Assembly: GCA_003024985.2 (NCBI GenBank)
Contig: PXIH01S0014282.1
DNA: 13,908 nt
Strand: one strand, 5' to 3'
Origin: Euperipatoides rowelli
Lineage: Eukaryota > Onychophora > Udeonychophora > Euonychophora > Peripatopsidae
Shown here: positions 1 to 11,485 of the stretch, piece by piece
Position numbering within the stretch: position 1 is the stretch's first letter
Layout: each line of letters starts with the position of its first letter
Translations under genes and position numbers: made by a program
The notes under the pieces: generated by a model
The model's input: only the letters and a program-made list of their open reading frames with translations
The model's database searches: none
What the model was told of the DNA's origin: nothing

Positions 1-2303
1 TTTTTTCAATAAAACTTTTTAGAAAAAAAAGCATAAAAATTATAGTTTTTTTTTTTTTTCAATTTTATTTAAATTTCATTGGTAAATTTCAATGTTTAAG
101 TACTCCAGTACAAAAAAATATTCAAATAGCTCAAAAAAATAATGCTGAAAAGTGTATCTTTATGAAACGAATAGTTCATTCATTTAAATTACTGTATTGG
201 CGCTATTTTATGGAGGATAATAATAAAAAAAAAAAAATTTCTGGAATACTTTACAACCTATTTAATAAGTGTACCAAGTTTCAAAGTTCTAGATAAAAAT
301 TTGTGGCCACAGTAAATTTTTTTTTTATGAACCCTCACTTTTCGCATACATCCCCCATAAGAAAGAGTATCGGCTTACAAAAAATTAGAAATCAAGCATA
401 GAAATTTTGACCACATTTAGTGCTTATTTTTTGTTTTATTCCCTTTTCTTTCATTTGCCTATTTAAGAATTACTGTACATTGTATCCTTAAAGCAAAAAC
501 CATAGCAACCAGATAAATTTGCAAAAGCTGATGAATGGATAGAGAAGAATAGCAACATTTATAACAATCTTCTACTTCCAGGGTGAAAAAGTAATGTTCA
601 AGAGGCTAATGGTGGAAACTGGCTCCAAGAATAACTCCTGTAGCTGAGAAAAAAATATAAATTTTCAAATAGAGAGAGAGATAAAAGAATAATTGAGTTG
701 GTTGTTAATCCTCAACAAAGTTACAAATTACATTAGTTGGAGCTCTTCTTCAAATCAATTAAAAATGAAATAGTAGCAAGCATAATTTATCTTTTCTAAA
801 AACAAAATATAATTAACAAAAACTTCTTAAATGGAAGTTGAAAGAAAAAATATCTACTGAAGAGCAACATTTTCAAGAAGCCAATATACTGTATTACATA
901 GCAAAAAAGAAAAATCACAATCCAAATAATTCATAACATAATAAAAATAGAACAGAATTTCAATCAAAACATTGGATAAAACTTCAGAAATTAAAACTTT
1001 TCTTACACAATAAATGAAAGACAGATAACTGAATGCTAGAAATTTTTAAATAAGAGCAAAATTTGCACTCAAAACTCAAAGTTACTGTAATTAGTTGGAT
1101 TATTTTGAATCCTACCAGTAGCATATTGTTAAAGTGAAATACTTTTTTTATGATGATTGATAGACTTGATGTAACTATATTTGTAATCAAGTAATTCATG
1201 TACAAATTGGAATTTTGGACAATTTTATTTGTACACGGACATTTTTATAATAATGGACAAGCACAATCTATAAAGAAGATAGCGCTTATTGCTATTTCTT
1301 CTCTTAAATTTCCATTATTTGAATGCAGGTTATTTGATTCATCCATCCATTAAGATTTGGGGGGGGGAGGTATAATGATGAGGCACTTTGTAAGTTCTTT
1401 TCTTTATTGTTCGCATCTGCTGGTGCATTCGGGGAAATTGACTTTAGTTTGTGGCTTCTGATGAGCAAAGGTAACTAGTCAGTAAACACATCACAAATGA
1501 GTCTACTTTCTGGAAATCATTGGTTGATGCTAATTATTTATGCTGTAAAATTTAAATATGCATTCAGTTTCTGCCATAAATGCTAGTTGTAAAAATACTT
1601 GTCTTTGCCTGCAGGGGTGGCTCTATCAGCAACTGACAGGTAACTTATTTATTTGCAGTTTTATGTTTTCTTACCATCAGGGCTTCATATTTAAACCTCC
1701 ATGGACTTTATATTTTTGTTGTAATGGTTGCCTGTTAGCCAGCCGACTAAAGGTGTATTAGTTATATTTATTTATAATGTAAAATAAAAGTTAATTTCCA
1801 AACCAGAAATGCAGCATCATTTTTATTTATTTATTTCTCCTCTAAACAAGACAAGCAACAGTTCTTTCATCTTATTTTATATAATGCAACTCCTGGGTCA
1901 ACAAAATACTCATGGGGAATCATTATTTTATACAAATATACAGTATATATTGTATTTATAGTAGGCCTATATATGTAAAGTAAAGCAATAACTATGTACA
2001 GTTCATTTTTATAATATCAAAGGCTATAGTCAACCTACAGTCACATAAAAGTTCAGGTGTGATAGAATAAGGAAATGGGGGGGAGGGGGTGGATTTGTTT
2101 GTTCATTGGGATTTTTTTTTTTGCTAGTAACTTTTTAATACGGCTAGTATTTTTTGATATAAATTTGCCAAAATGCTACAGGAAAAAAATGCAGCTTAAT
2201 CATTGTGATACCATACCATAATAGTAAATAGTAATATGACAATAGCAGCTATTAATAATTATAGTAGCAAAAGCAATAGTAATAAAATAATATAGCAAAA
2301 TAC
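1..2303 (-). other. WNK intron downstream of exon D (partial)
   Basis: On the minus strand this is the 5' part of an intron that begins with the GTATTTT donor at 2303-2297 and leaves the window. It is very AT-rich. No WNK coding continuation was found on the minus strand and no recognisable protein was found on either strand. Two G-runs stand out: nine G at 1359-1367, and a G-rich stretch at 2077-2092. Positions 480-760 and 1560-1750 are less AT-rich and may be old repeat remnants, but short open frames there (for example 1558-1761 on the plus strand) match nothing I know. Confidence 0.8.
1359..1367. repeat. G9 homopolymer
   Basis: Nine G on the plus strand followed by AGG, unusual in so AT-rich a region. 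A second G-rich run (GGGGGGGAGGGGGTGG) is at 2077-2092. Neither has the four spaced G-tracts of a canonical quadruplex. Confidence 0.85.
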
Positions 2304-2392
2304 CTTTCATCTATCCTCAGGCGAATACATCGATCAATAATCTCTCTCATCTCTGGAACTTCTACTTTGTCAAAACTCAAAGGCCGAACACC
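2304..2392 (-). CDS. WNK: WNK kinase exon D (C-lobe, subdomain X-XI)
   Basis: This 89-nt internal exon encodes about 30 residues, beginning GVRPLSFDKVEVPEM and ending REIIDRCIRLRIDE plus a split codon starting AG. It continues directly from exon C, whose last codons read RVTS. In WNK kinases this segment follows the RVTSG turn and leads to the conserved arginine-containing DER of subdomain XI. The acceptor on the minus strand is TTTTTTAG before GGT, and the donor is GATGAAAG followed by GTATTTT. The upstream intron is phase 0 and the downstream intron is phase 2. The next expected residues (the last C-lobe helix) were not found in positions 1-2303, so the following exon lies outside the window. 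The boundaries rest on reading-frame continuity and consensus splice sites. Confidence 0.93.
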
Positions 2393-4177
<1,785 letters not shown>

Positions 4178-5696
4178 TTAAAATCTAATACATGCATCAT
4201 AAAATACCAATCAAGAGCATATACATACTTAAAATTTGTTTGAGATAATGGAAGTGGAGCACTTAAGTCACTCACTGGAAAACTAATTTTCCATCATGCA
4301 ACACAAATTGAGTGTGGTGTACATACTTGGATCAACTCTGAAATTCTTTCTATGTTTGTTTTTGAAATGGGAGAACTTACTGTATATAAATCTGAAATTT
4401 TAACAACTTATAAAAAAACTTATCAAACCACACAAACAAAAAAATCACCAAATAAGTGCACTTTCCAAAGTAGAAAATCTTTAGTACATTTTAGTCTAAA
4501 TAGGCTAGTTTCCCATAATCAAGTTAAACTTCCTAATGGGACAAGGAACATTATGCTTGTACGTTTAGTTAGAATATTACAGCTATGTACTTGGCTGTTT
4601 TAGCATATATTTTAACATTTAGTTTATGTTTTAGCTAAGAAAAAAAAAAAGTTTAACTTTTTTTTGCCTTCTTGTATATTTTAGTAAAAAAAAGCAAGAT
4701 CACACATACTTAACCGTTTAAGCATATTTAACGTTAGTTTATGAGTTTGGTTGTATGTTTTAATGTTAGTAATAAGCCTGCTTGTATCCTTTATATAAAT
4801 TATACTGTAGACTATACATCTATTATAATGCACCGTATACAATTTGTATGTTTGCAGTTCTATAACTTAACCTTAGTTTCTGATGTCAAACCATAATTTA
4901 CCATTAAAAAAAAGTGTTATCAGAGCCCAAATTAGCAATGGGGTGCAGTTGACTGGATATTAAAGAAATCATTTAAATGACAAAGATGACAATTTCATTT
5001 AAACTGACTATAAAACTAAAGTTTGATAGTTGCATAGTCCAAAAAATTTTCAGCTTGAAATAAGGCATGTGTTCTTACCATACTTTTTTGATATATACTG
5101 TACTTTGTCCATAAAATATGGCATTTTACTTTTAATTTACTACAATTAGCATATTATGACCCTGTCTGTGAAAATTTTTGTCTGGAAAAAGCCAATTTTC
5201 ATGAAATGGTTCAAGGGAAAAAATTATTTCCTTTTTTTAGTCATCCCATTATATTATCTTATTACTTTGAGGTTCCTGGGCTTATTCTAACAAAGATTAT
5301 AACTAATGGAAAATTATAATATTCCTCTAAGTTGTGAAAGTTATTAAATTGTGCCATTTTAAAAATGAAAACATATATCCTATTTCCATAAGTCACATCA
5401 CACTTCAAAATTGATATTTTTACTTCAATACACAAGTGAACTTCTGCAGGACTATTTAAAACCCTATTATGGACTTCACTTTTCCCCTAACTCATTGAAA
5501 AATAAAAAATTTTCACAGATAAGCTTAATAAATTATCTTTTCATTATTCCTGTACTTATGAATAACTGTTAATAAACACACGTATGTTTCTAGAATATTT
5601 AATTTATTTTTTTACGATTAATTTTGCCGAAATAATTTTAGTAATATAGTTAACTCAAGCCTACTTAAGAAATACCCTCATCTAAAGGCATACCAA

Positions 5697-5883
5697 GGGG
5701 GTGCGCTTTGGTTAGAATTCCCCCTTAAAAAAAATATCAACATATTATTTAACGAAATAATAGAGTAAATACTCACCTATAATTTGGGGCAGGGTAGAAC
5801 ACTTTGTTCTCTATAGATAGAGCTCGTTTTAACAAAAACAACATCGGTAATAGTCGGTTTTCTTGTTTTGTCAACGGCTATAG
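5697..5883 (+). repeat. Left terminal inverted repeat of the foldback element
   Basis: This 187-nt arm starts GGGGGTGCGC and ends at CAACGGCTATAG. It is the reverse complement of 6109-6311, apart from a three-base gap near the tip, a one-base A-run difference, three substitutions near 5793-5812, and a 14-nt shorter stretch after the GGTTTTCT motif. Confidence 0.87.
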
Positions 5884-5887
5884 CGGT

Positions 5888-6109
5888 AATATTTTGAATA
5901 TTTCATTACATAACTTACCTTAACCCTTCCTGCTAACCCTAACTCCAACAACGTGTGAAATCGAGTACGCTATTGGCCGGATACACAAAATGTGTAATAA
6001 TCAATTTTATAATATTTTCAATATTTCATTACATAACTTACATTAACCCTTCCTGAAAACCCTAACTCCAACAACGTATGAAATCGAGTAAGCTATTGGC
6101 CGGATACAC
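5888..6109. repeat. Two direct 99-bp repeats in the foldback core
   Basis: Copy 1 is at 5888-5986 and copy 2 at 6011-6109, separated by 24 nt of AT-rich spacer. Both run from AATATTTT to TATTGGCCGGATACAC with no length difference. I count 6 mismatches in 99 positions. They include a CCCTAACTCCAACAACGT segment. The repeats fill almost the entire space between the two inverted arms. Confidence 0.9.
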
Positions 6110-6311
6110 TATAGCCGTTGACAAAAAATGGCAGAAAATGCCAGAAAACCGACTATTACCGATGTTGTTTTTGTTAAAACGAGCTCTATCTATAGAGAAC
6201 GAAGTGTTCAACCCTGGCCCAAATTATAGGTGAGTATTTACTCTATTATTTCGTTAAATAATATGTTGATATTTTTTTAAGGGGGAATTCTAACCAAAGC
6301 GCACCGTACCC
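6109..6311 (-). repeat. Right terminal inverted repeat of the foldback element
   Basis: This 203-nt arm is the partner of 5697-5883. It is 16 nt longer, chiefly because of a 14-nt difference around a small hairpin TGGCAGAAAATGCCA at 6129-6143 that the left arm lacks. Confidence 0.87.
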
Positions 6312-7506
6312 CATACCAAAAGTTAAAAAGCAATCATACTATTAGATGAACAGAAAACCAAAAAGTGACCCAACTTCACAGGTTATATCCTAGTCAAGCA
6401 CAGTAAAAAAAATAACCAATTTATTTCAGTCCCTGAAACCATATAAAATTAAAATTTCTAGCAAACCTAAATAAAAAAAGTAGCCTAATTTAGGCTATAA
6501 TTATTTTCTCGACTTTTTCCTAAAGCTAAAGTGATAAAATTGTTCCATCATTTTGATGGACTTTCAATTCATTATTTTTCATAAGAGATAATTTGTCATC
6601 AATCTTTTAAAAGAGCACACATTAATGCTTCTAGATGCTCACTTTCCACTGTACCCTAATGGTGAAAATTTTAACACAAATTTAATCTGAGTGTCTCTTG
6701 TAAGCTAACTCATCGATAGATATTTCCTCTTTTTCTGTGTTCTAAAAATGCCTAAAAATAAGAAAGACCAATAAATGACAAAGATGAAAATAACTGTCCA
6801 GTCTAAGCTAGAACATATTTTTATTCCAAAATTTAATTTGTGAATCACAATCATTCAAAAGTGAAATCAAGATAGTTCAAGCTTTACAACAATAAGGTGT
6901 AGCAGCAGAACAGTAGCACCATTTTAAATTAGGTTATACCACAATAAAATTAAACTTGGCTATCCAAGTAAAACCAGATCCTACCTTTGAAAATGAGGGT
7001 CCTAAATATTAGGGTATTGACATTATTATTTTTCAATTTAAGCAATCTTCAAACTTGATTTACAGTATTGGAAACATACAAAACTAGTTCAGGGATGAAA
7101 TTATGACAAATGACTCAGCAAATTATTATAAACCTTTTTTTTTTTTTTCAATACAGTAGGCTTATCTTTATAAAAGTGTGAATTCAATTGATAAATATGC
7201 AAAACATTTAAACTGTGATTGCATCATCAATAAGATATCAATTAAAAAAATCACCAATGTGAATTTTTTTTTTTTTCAATAACGAAATTAAATATATTTT
7301 TTGTACAGCAATTGATATGAGTGAATCTACTAAAGCAATTAGAATATTGTAGTCAAATTTGAAATTTATTTAAATACTGTAGGTAAATTTTATAAATTTA
7401 AAAGAAAAAAAAAAATAATAGAATACAACTGTAATAATTATCATATACAGTATATAGGCTACACAGCCAGCTGTACAAATATATTAAAAAGAAAAAGAAA
7501 TCTTAC

Positions 7507-7727
7507 CTATGACACTTTTTGCAAAAGACTTATTTTTCAATGTTGCCAAGCCAAGATCTCCAATCTTGACAGATCCAGTTGTTCCAGTTATAAAAATATT
7601 ATCACATTTTAAGTCTCTATGAATAACTGGTGGAAAGCGGGAATGTAAAAAATGTAAACCTTTTAAAATTTGCCGACACCAGCTTTTTAATACTTTTAAA
7701 TTTACTTTTTTGAAACGTTTCAGATAT
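7507..7727 (-). CDS. WNK: WNK kinase exon B (catalytic loop, DLG motif, activation loop)
   Basis: This 221-nt internal exon encodes the catalytic core of a WNK Ser/Thr kinase. WNKs phosphorylate SPAK/OSR1 kinases and so control cation-chloride cotransport. The protein reads [81 protein letters not shown] is the catalytic loop with the base aspartate and metal-binding asparagine. GDLGLATL is the magnesium motif, with DLG in place of the usual DFG. In WNK1 the two leucines of DLGL form part of the inhibitory chloride pocket, and both are kept here. Two activation-loop serines (NKSFAKS) match the WNK1 autophosphorylation sites Ser378 and Ser382. The acceptor is TTTATTATTTCAG before ATATCTG, and the donor is GTCATAG before GTAAGA. 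The entering intron is phase 2 and the leaving one phase 1. No stop or frameshift is present. Confidence 0.97.
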
Positions 7728-7990
7728 CTGAAATAATAAAATTAAAACAATTTAAAAATTGAGGGAGACACACAACTGGTACCATACTTTAAAAATATAT
7801 TAAAAAAAACAAGAAGTAGGCTACTTTTACATTATCTTTTTGCAGTAAAAAATTATCTAAATTAACTGAAAGTGTTCCAAAAGAGTAATATATACCAACA
7901 CAATAACAACAAAAATATCTAAATCCTTTTTTTAGCTTATCAGTATTTTGTATAGCCTAATGAAAATCCAATTAGCCTATTTCAGTTTTG

Positions 7991-8010
7991 AAAAAAAAAA
8001 AAAAAAAAAA
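7991..8010. repeat. A20 homopolymer
   Basis: Twenty consecutive A on the plus strand, the longest homopolymer in the window. It may be the poly-A relic of a retrocopy, but no retroelement body was recognised beside it, so chance slippage growth in AT-rich intron is as likely. Confidence 0.9.
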
Positions 8011-9050
8011 CTTTTTCTACAAAAAATTGAACAAATACAGTGCAAATTTTTTAATAAAACATTTCTCATTACAAAAAAAAAAACAAAATCTAAACTAATT
8101 GGGATTAGGCAGGTCAGATATCTAAAATTTTGGAATAACTTAAACCTTGTGAAGATTGGTTTTTAAATAATTAAAGCTTGACTTAAAACATTTCGTAATA
8201 ATAAAAACAACAGTCAAATGTAACAAATTTCATTATCAGGTTGTTTAAAAAAGTTATTATGGTGTTTTGAAAGGTCAGTTTTGTAGATCAATGTGACAGT
8301 CACTCCAAATTTTATATTGTAAGTATAGCCTAATAATAAATCAGTAGACATGCTAACACATTTAATCAAAACTAAAAACAAAGCACATAGAATAGGTTGC
8401 TTGGATCATTAACAATATTTTTTTTGTATCAAAGTTTAGGCTATATTTATTAAAAATTATTTTGACGAAATAGACAGACTCATTTAAAGTTATTATAAAA
8501 ATTTATGATTTCCCTAGACTGTATAGGCTATTTTCAAACAGGCCTGGATATGCCTTCTGAAGGCTTCTAACCCAGACCGTGTTAAAACATCACTCAGAAA
8601 TGTTGAAATTTTTCTAAACATCAACGGGCATGTATATTTTTTAACTAATCCTAGTTTTTATGCTATTCTATGGCTTTATCTGCTTGGACACTTTATCCAC
8701 GGCTGAGCCCTGGACAGTACCTTTTGCATGAATATTTTCATCTGCAGCTCAACCGCTTCGGAACCACTCTTCTTGATACTAGCAGAGCTTTATTCAGTGT
8801 CTATGCAAATGTTTTCCTGGTTGCAACATGTTTCAGCCATGTTAAATTGATTCTCAAGAGTTTTTTTTAATCCTCATGAGATATAACTTTTCTGTTTATA
8901 AAAAAAAAATATCAAGCGAAGTGAAGTTTATTGCCATATTAAAGTACATTACAATTTTAATCATATCTTACGACAACACAGAATGGTAAATTAGTCCAAA
9001 TATAACTAGAAAATAAGGAATCTGAACCTGAACAATAAAAAAGAGCATGA

Positions 9051-9074
9051 TTTTTTTTTTGTGTGTGTGTGTGT
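9051..9074. repeat. T10 (GT)7 microsatellite
   Basis: Ten T followed by seven GT units. It is the only dinucleotide microsatellite of note in the window. The histidine/threonine run it produces in an antisense open frame is a by-product of the repeat. Confidence 0.9.
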
Positions 9075-9813
9075 GCCTAATCTCCAGCCATGTAATCAAG
9101 TCTGCAGTTGTTCCAACCAAGTAGCACCTAATTGTACATTCAAGGAAACCATGTGTTATGAATTTGGCAAAATCAATGAGGATATTTGGTAAAATTAGTT
9201 GATCGAAGAAGAAATCTTCAAATAGCCCAAGCAGCATTCAATTTATTCCACAAGGCTTTTCTTTAGATTTTCCTACACTATGGTACTGAATGTATGATTT
9301 CAACATATATTTTGATTTTTAAATGTAATGTTATACTCCTGTTAATCCTATTAGGATACTGTGTTACTAGTAGAAAGTATAGCCTACTTAAACTAGAACT
9401 AAGGATGGGGCAGTTATGACCATTAATAGTTAAAAAGCTTTTTTTTTTTTATCCCAAAAGAAAGTATTTTGTGAAAAAAAAAAATAAGTAGAAAATATCA
9501 ACCAATGTTAAATTTTAGAGATAAGAAGTTCAAAGGTTTGGATTTGGTCATCATTTGGATTTGACTTCTATAGAAAGTTTATCATCTCAATGGAAATTTA
9601 ACCTGCCTGTTTACAGAAAATATACCAGTATGGTAGTAAGGTGGTTTAAGCCAAAATCTGGAGATATTATTAGGTAGAACTGCTACAACCAGGGCTCGAA
9701 ATTAGTGGTAGCCCAGTAGCCTGAGGCTACTAATAACTTGGTTGGTCTACTACTTGCTAGTTTGAGGTAGCCCATCAGGCTACCAGTAAAAATGTAAAAT
9801 AAATAAATAAATA

Positions 9814-10057
9814 CAGTAAAACCACTCTATTACAAATTAATCTGGACCAAGCTCTGTTCGGATTTTACAGAATTTCTATATAACTTAAGCCTTTTTAAAA
9901 AAAAAAAAATTTGATCATTTGAAGGACAATGGTTGGTCTGAGATTCAGCCGCTAGAGTACTAGCGTCTGGATCTCAGACCTCCCACTTTCTGCATTCTAT
10001 GATCAAAAAAAAAAACTATTTTTATGTTCGGACTAGGCGAACTTTCAGGGTTTATTG
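9814..10057. mobile_element. 244-bp pogo/Tigger-like element nested in the hAT element
   Basis: The left end reads CAGTAAAACCACTCTATTAC right after TA (9812-9813). The right end, reverse-complemented, reads CAATAAACCCTG and is followed by TA (10058-10059). A CAGTAAAACC start and TA duplication are typical of pogo-like members of the Tc1/mariner superfamily, and CTGTTCGGATTTTA in the left part also resembles their subterminal sequence. The inverted match is short (about 8 of 10), so this is an old copy or a partly mistaken boundary. A strong hairpin at 9935-9980 lies in its centre. Confidence 0.5.
9935..9980. repeat. 46-nt hairpin inside nested inverted repeat
   Basis: GGTCTGAGAT (9935-9944) pairs perfectly with ATCTCAGACC (9971-9980), then CAG with CTG, then CGCTAG (9950-9955) with CTAGCG (9960-9965) over an AGTA loop. 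A second, outer pair TTTGATCAT (9910-9918) and ATGATCAAA (9999-10007) encloses it, so the segment 9910-10007 is a nested palindrome. It does not fold as a tRNA. Confidence 0.85.
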
Positions 10058-11065
10058 TAATTTTATATAAAATAGCATCAAAATTGAAAATTAAAAAATA
10101 TAGCAGTTTTACATTAGTCTGCACTCTGTAATATTAATTTATTTTCCAGTAAGGGAAAAATCTTATAAAAAGAGCATCTAAACTTGCTGTACATCTGTGA
10201 AGTAGGCTATATTTGAATTTGGCTATAGCCTATTGGCTAAAGGCAAATTTGACTCACGATTGCTTTAACAATTCAATTTATNCAAAAACAGGCGATTGAT
10301 TGTATTTTTATTTACAATAAAAAATACTTGCATTAGAATTATTGTAGACTTATTAGGGTACATATTAACTTTGCATGTATTAAAATAATAAAAAGAATAA
10401 ACAAGCAAAAATGTTCTGTTTATTTGAATTTTTTTTTCTACATAAAATCTAGGCTACTACAAAAAAACCAGGGCTACTGGTACATTAAGAGTGGTAGTCC
10501 GGTGGGCTACTACCAAAAAATTCTAATTTCTAGCCCTGGCTACAACTGGAGATGTTTGTTTACCAGTAAGCAATTACAGGAGCTTTGTGCATGGCTTCAA
10601 TGTTAATGAACTAGGCTAGCAAGTTTAAATTGGTCAAGCGTAAAGGGATCTCTGCCTTTGGTTAATAGGGCTGTTGGTTCAGCTATTGAAGTAAGTTCTT
10701 ATTTTTCTTTTTGACAATATTCACAAGAAAGTATTATTTCTAGTTATTTGTCATGTTCATTATTAAGAAAGAATGTGTAGGCTACTGTAGCCTATAGCCT
10801 ACAGCATAATTAGACTACCGTTTATTTCACAAATTCATTTCTGGCTATTTGAGAAAAGAAGACGCCAGGTTTAAGTCATTGCATAATATTGTACCTATAT
10901 GTTTTCTAATTATTCCATAATTTCCATGTACCGTAGGCTTACGCTAGGCTAGGCCTATATATTTTTTTAAATCTGTAATGCATTGGAACTACATATTATG
11001 GGAATATCATGACTGAAGTTAAAATAAAACAGTTACATATAATAAGCATAACTAGGCCTCCAGTG

Positions 11066-11084
11066 TTGGTCGAAATTCGACCAA
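11066..11084. repeat. 19-nt palindrome
   Basis: TTGGTCGAA and TTCGACCAA are perfect inverted 9-mers around a single central A. They lie 8 nt before the 21-bp tandem duplication. No function is evident. Confidence 0.85.
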
Positions 11085-11092
11085 TAAGAAAT

Positions 11093-11134
11093 TCCTTTGT
11101 AAAAAACCACCACTCCTTTGTAAAAAGCCGCCAC
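11093..11134. repeat. 21-bp tandem duplication
   Basis: Two adjacent 21-nt units, both starting TCCTTTGTAAAAA and ending CCAC, with three mismatches (11093-11113 and 11114-11134). Located in the intron between exons A and B, about 350 nt upstream of the exon A donor in plus coordinates. Confidence 0.85.
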
Positions 11135-11485
11135 AACGCTAAACAATGAATGTTTTAAATTTTATCTATAAATTTTAGCTAAATGCACTCCCTCTCCATA
11201 TAAACTTTAACTCTGCCAAATCTCACACTCTTCCATGCGCCCAATATGCTTAAAAAGAGATCCAAAGTTTTCCCTTCACGTATTAGGCTAATAAGCATAA
11301 AATTAATGCAAACAATTCAACATAGCTACTGTAGGTTTGTGAATTAAATTTTCTATTTTTAACTTTGTGACTGATATTTAACATCAATAAAATGTAAAAT
11401 AGATAAAAGTTCACCTACAAATGTAGGCTAAAATATATTAAAAGATAAATCAAACCCACAAAAAAAAAAAAAAAAGATTACTTAC

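Larger units (their letters stand above)
5697..6311. mobile_element. 615-bp non-autonomous DNA transposon with long inverted arms
   Basis: An 8-bp direct duplication CATACCAA flanks the element exactly, at 5689-5696 and 6312-6319. The ends read GGGGGTGCGCTTTGG on the left and, as reverse complement, GGGTACGGTGCGCTTTGG on the right. The left arm runs 5697-5883 and the right arm 6109-6311. Over about 160 nt they differ by three substitutions and a one-base length change. The core holds two 99-bp direct repeats. No transposase frame is present. Long inverted repeats that start with G, plus an 8-bp duplication, fit a Mutator-like (MULE) or other foldback element. A hAT is less likely because the ends lack the CAG start. 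The high arm identity suggests either recent insertion or conversion between arms. Confidence 0.87.
9690..10538. mobile_element. 849-bp non-autonomous hAT-type element
   Basis: A perfect 8-bp target-site duplication GCTACAAC flanks it at 9682-9689 and 10539-10546. The left end reads CAGGGCTCGAAATTAG and the right end, reverse-complemented, CAGGGCTAGAAATTAG: 15 of 16 positions match. CAG-starting short inverted repeats with 8-bp duplications are diagnostic of the hAT superfamily. The two subterminal regions are rich in GTAGCC/GGCTAC words (five on the left, three on the right), which could be transposase-binding sites as known for other hAT elements. No transposase coding capacity remains. A second element (9814-10057) sits inside it. 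There is an undetermined base at 10282. Confidence 0.87.
7728..11485 (-). other. WNK intron between exons A and B
   Basis: This 3758-bp phase-2 intron has a GTAAGT donor at 11485 and a TTTCAG acceptor at 7728-7733. It carries the hAT-type element at 9690-10538 with its nested insertion, a short GT microsatellite at 9061-9074, a 20-A tract at 7991-8010 and a 21-bp tandem duplication at 11093-11134. Positions 8525-8870 and 8900-9240 are of higher complexity than the surroundings and look like fragments of older repeats, but I could not assign them. There is one undetermined base (n) at 10282. Confidence 0.88.

Noticed and set aside
984-1205. 73-codon minus-strand open frame
   Set aside because: Low-complexity I/L/F/S-rich translation of AT-rich intron; it does not match the WNK continuation expected after exon D.
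1558-1761. 67-codon plus-strand open frame, with a CTGCAG acceptor-like and a GACAGGTAAC donor-like site inside
   Set aside because: No recognisable protein family, cysteine/phenylalanine-rich composition typical of random AT-rich translation, and it lies inside a minus-strand intron.
2077-2092. G-quadruplex
   Set aside because: Only two long G-tracts plus a GG pair are present, so the canonical four-tract pattern is not met.
4352-4603. 83-codon plus-strand open frame
   Set aside because: K/T/Q-rich product of A-rich sequence, no motif, antisense to the WNK intron.
7948-8166. 72-codon plus-strand open frame
   Set aside because: The lysine run comes from the A20 tract; no family features.
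8968-9237. 89-codon minus-strand open frame, partly hydrophobic
   Set aside because: Contains the HTHTH translation of the GT microsatellite; considered as a LINE or retrovirus-like fragment but no reverse-transcriptase, integrase or other motif was found.
9935-9980. tRNA or tRNA-derived SINE
   Set aside because: The segment folds as one long hairpin, without cloverleaf arms or A/B box spacing.
10424-10606. 60-codon plus-strand open frame
   Set aside because: It spans the right end of the hAT element and its target duplication, so it cannot be an ancestral gene.
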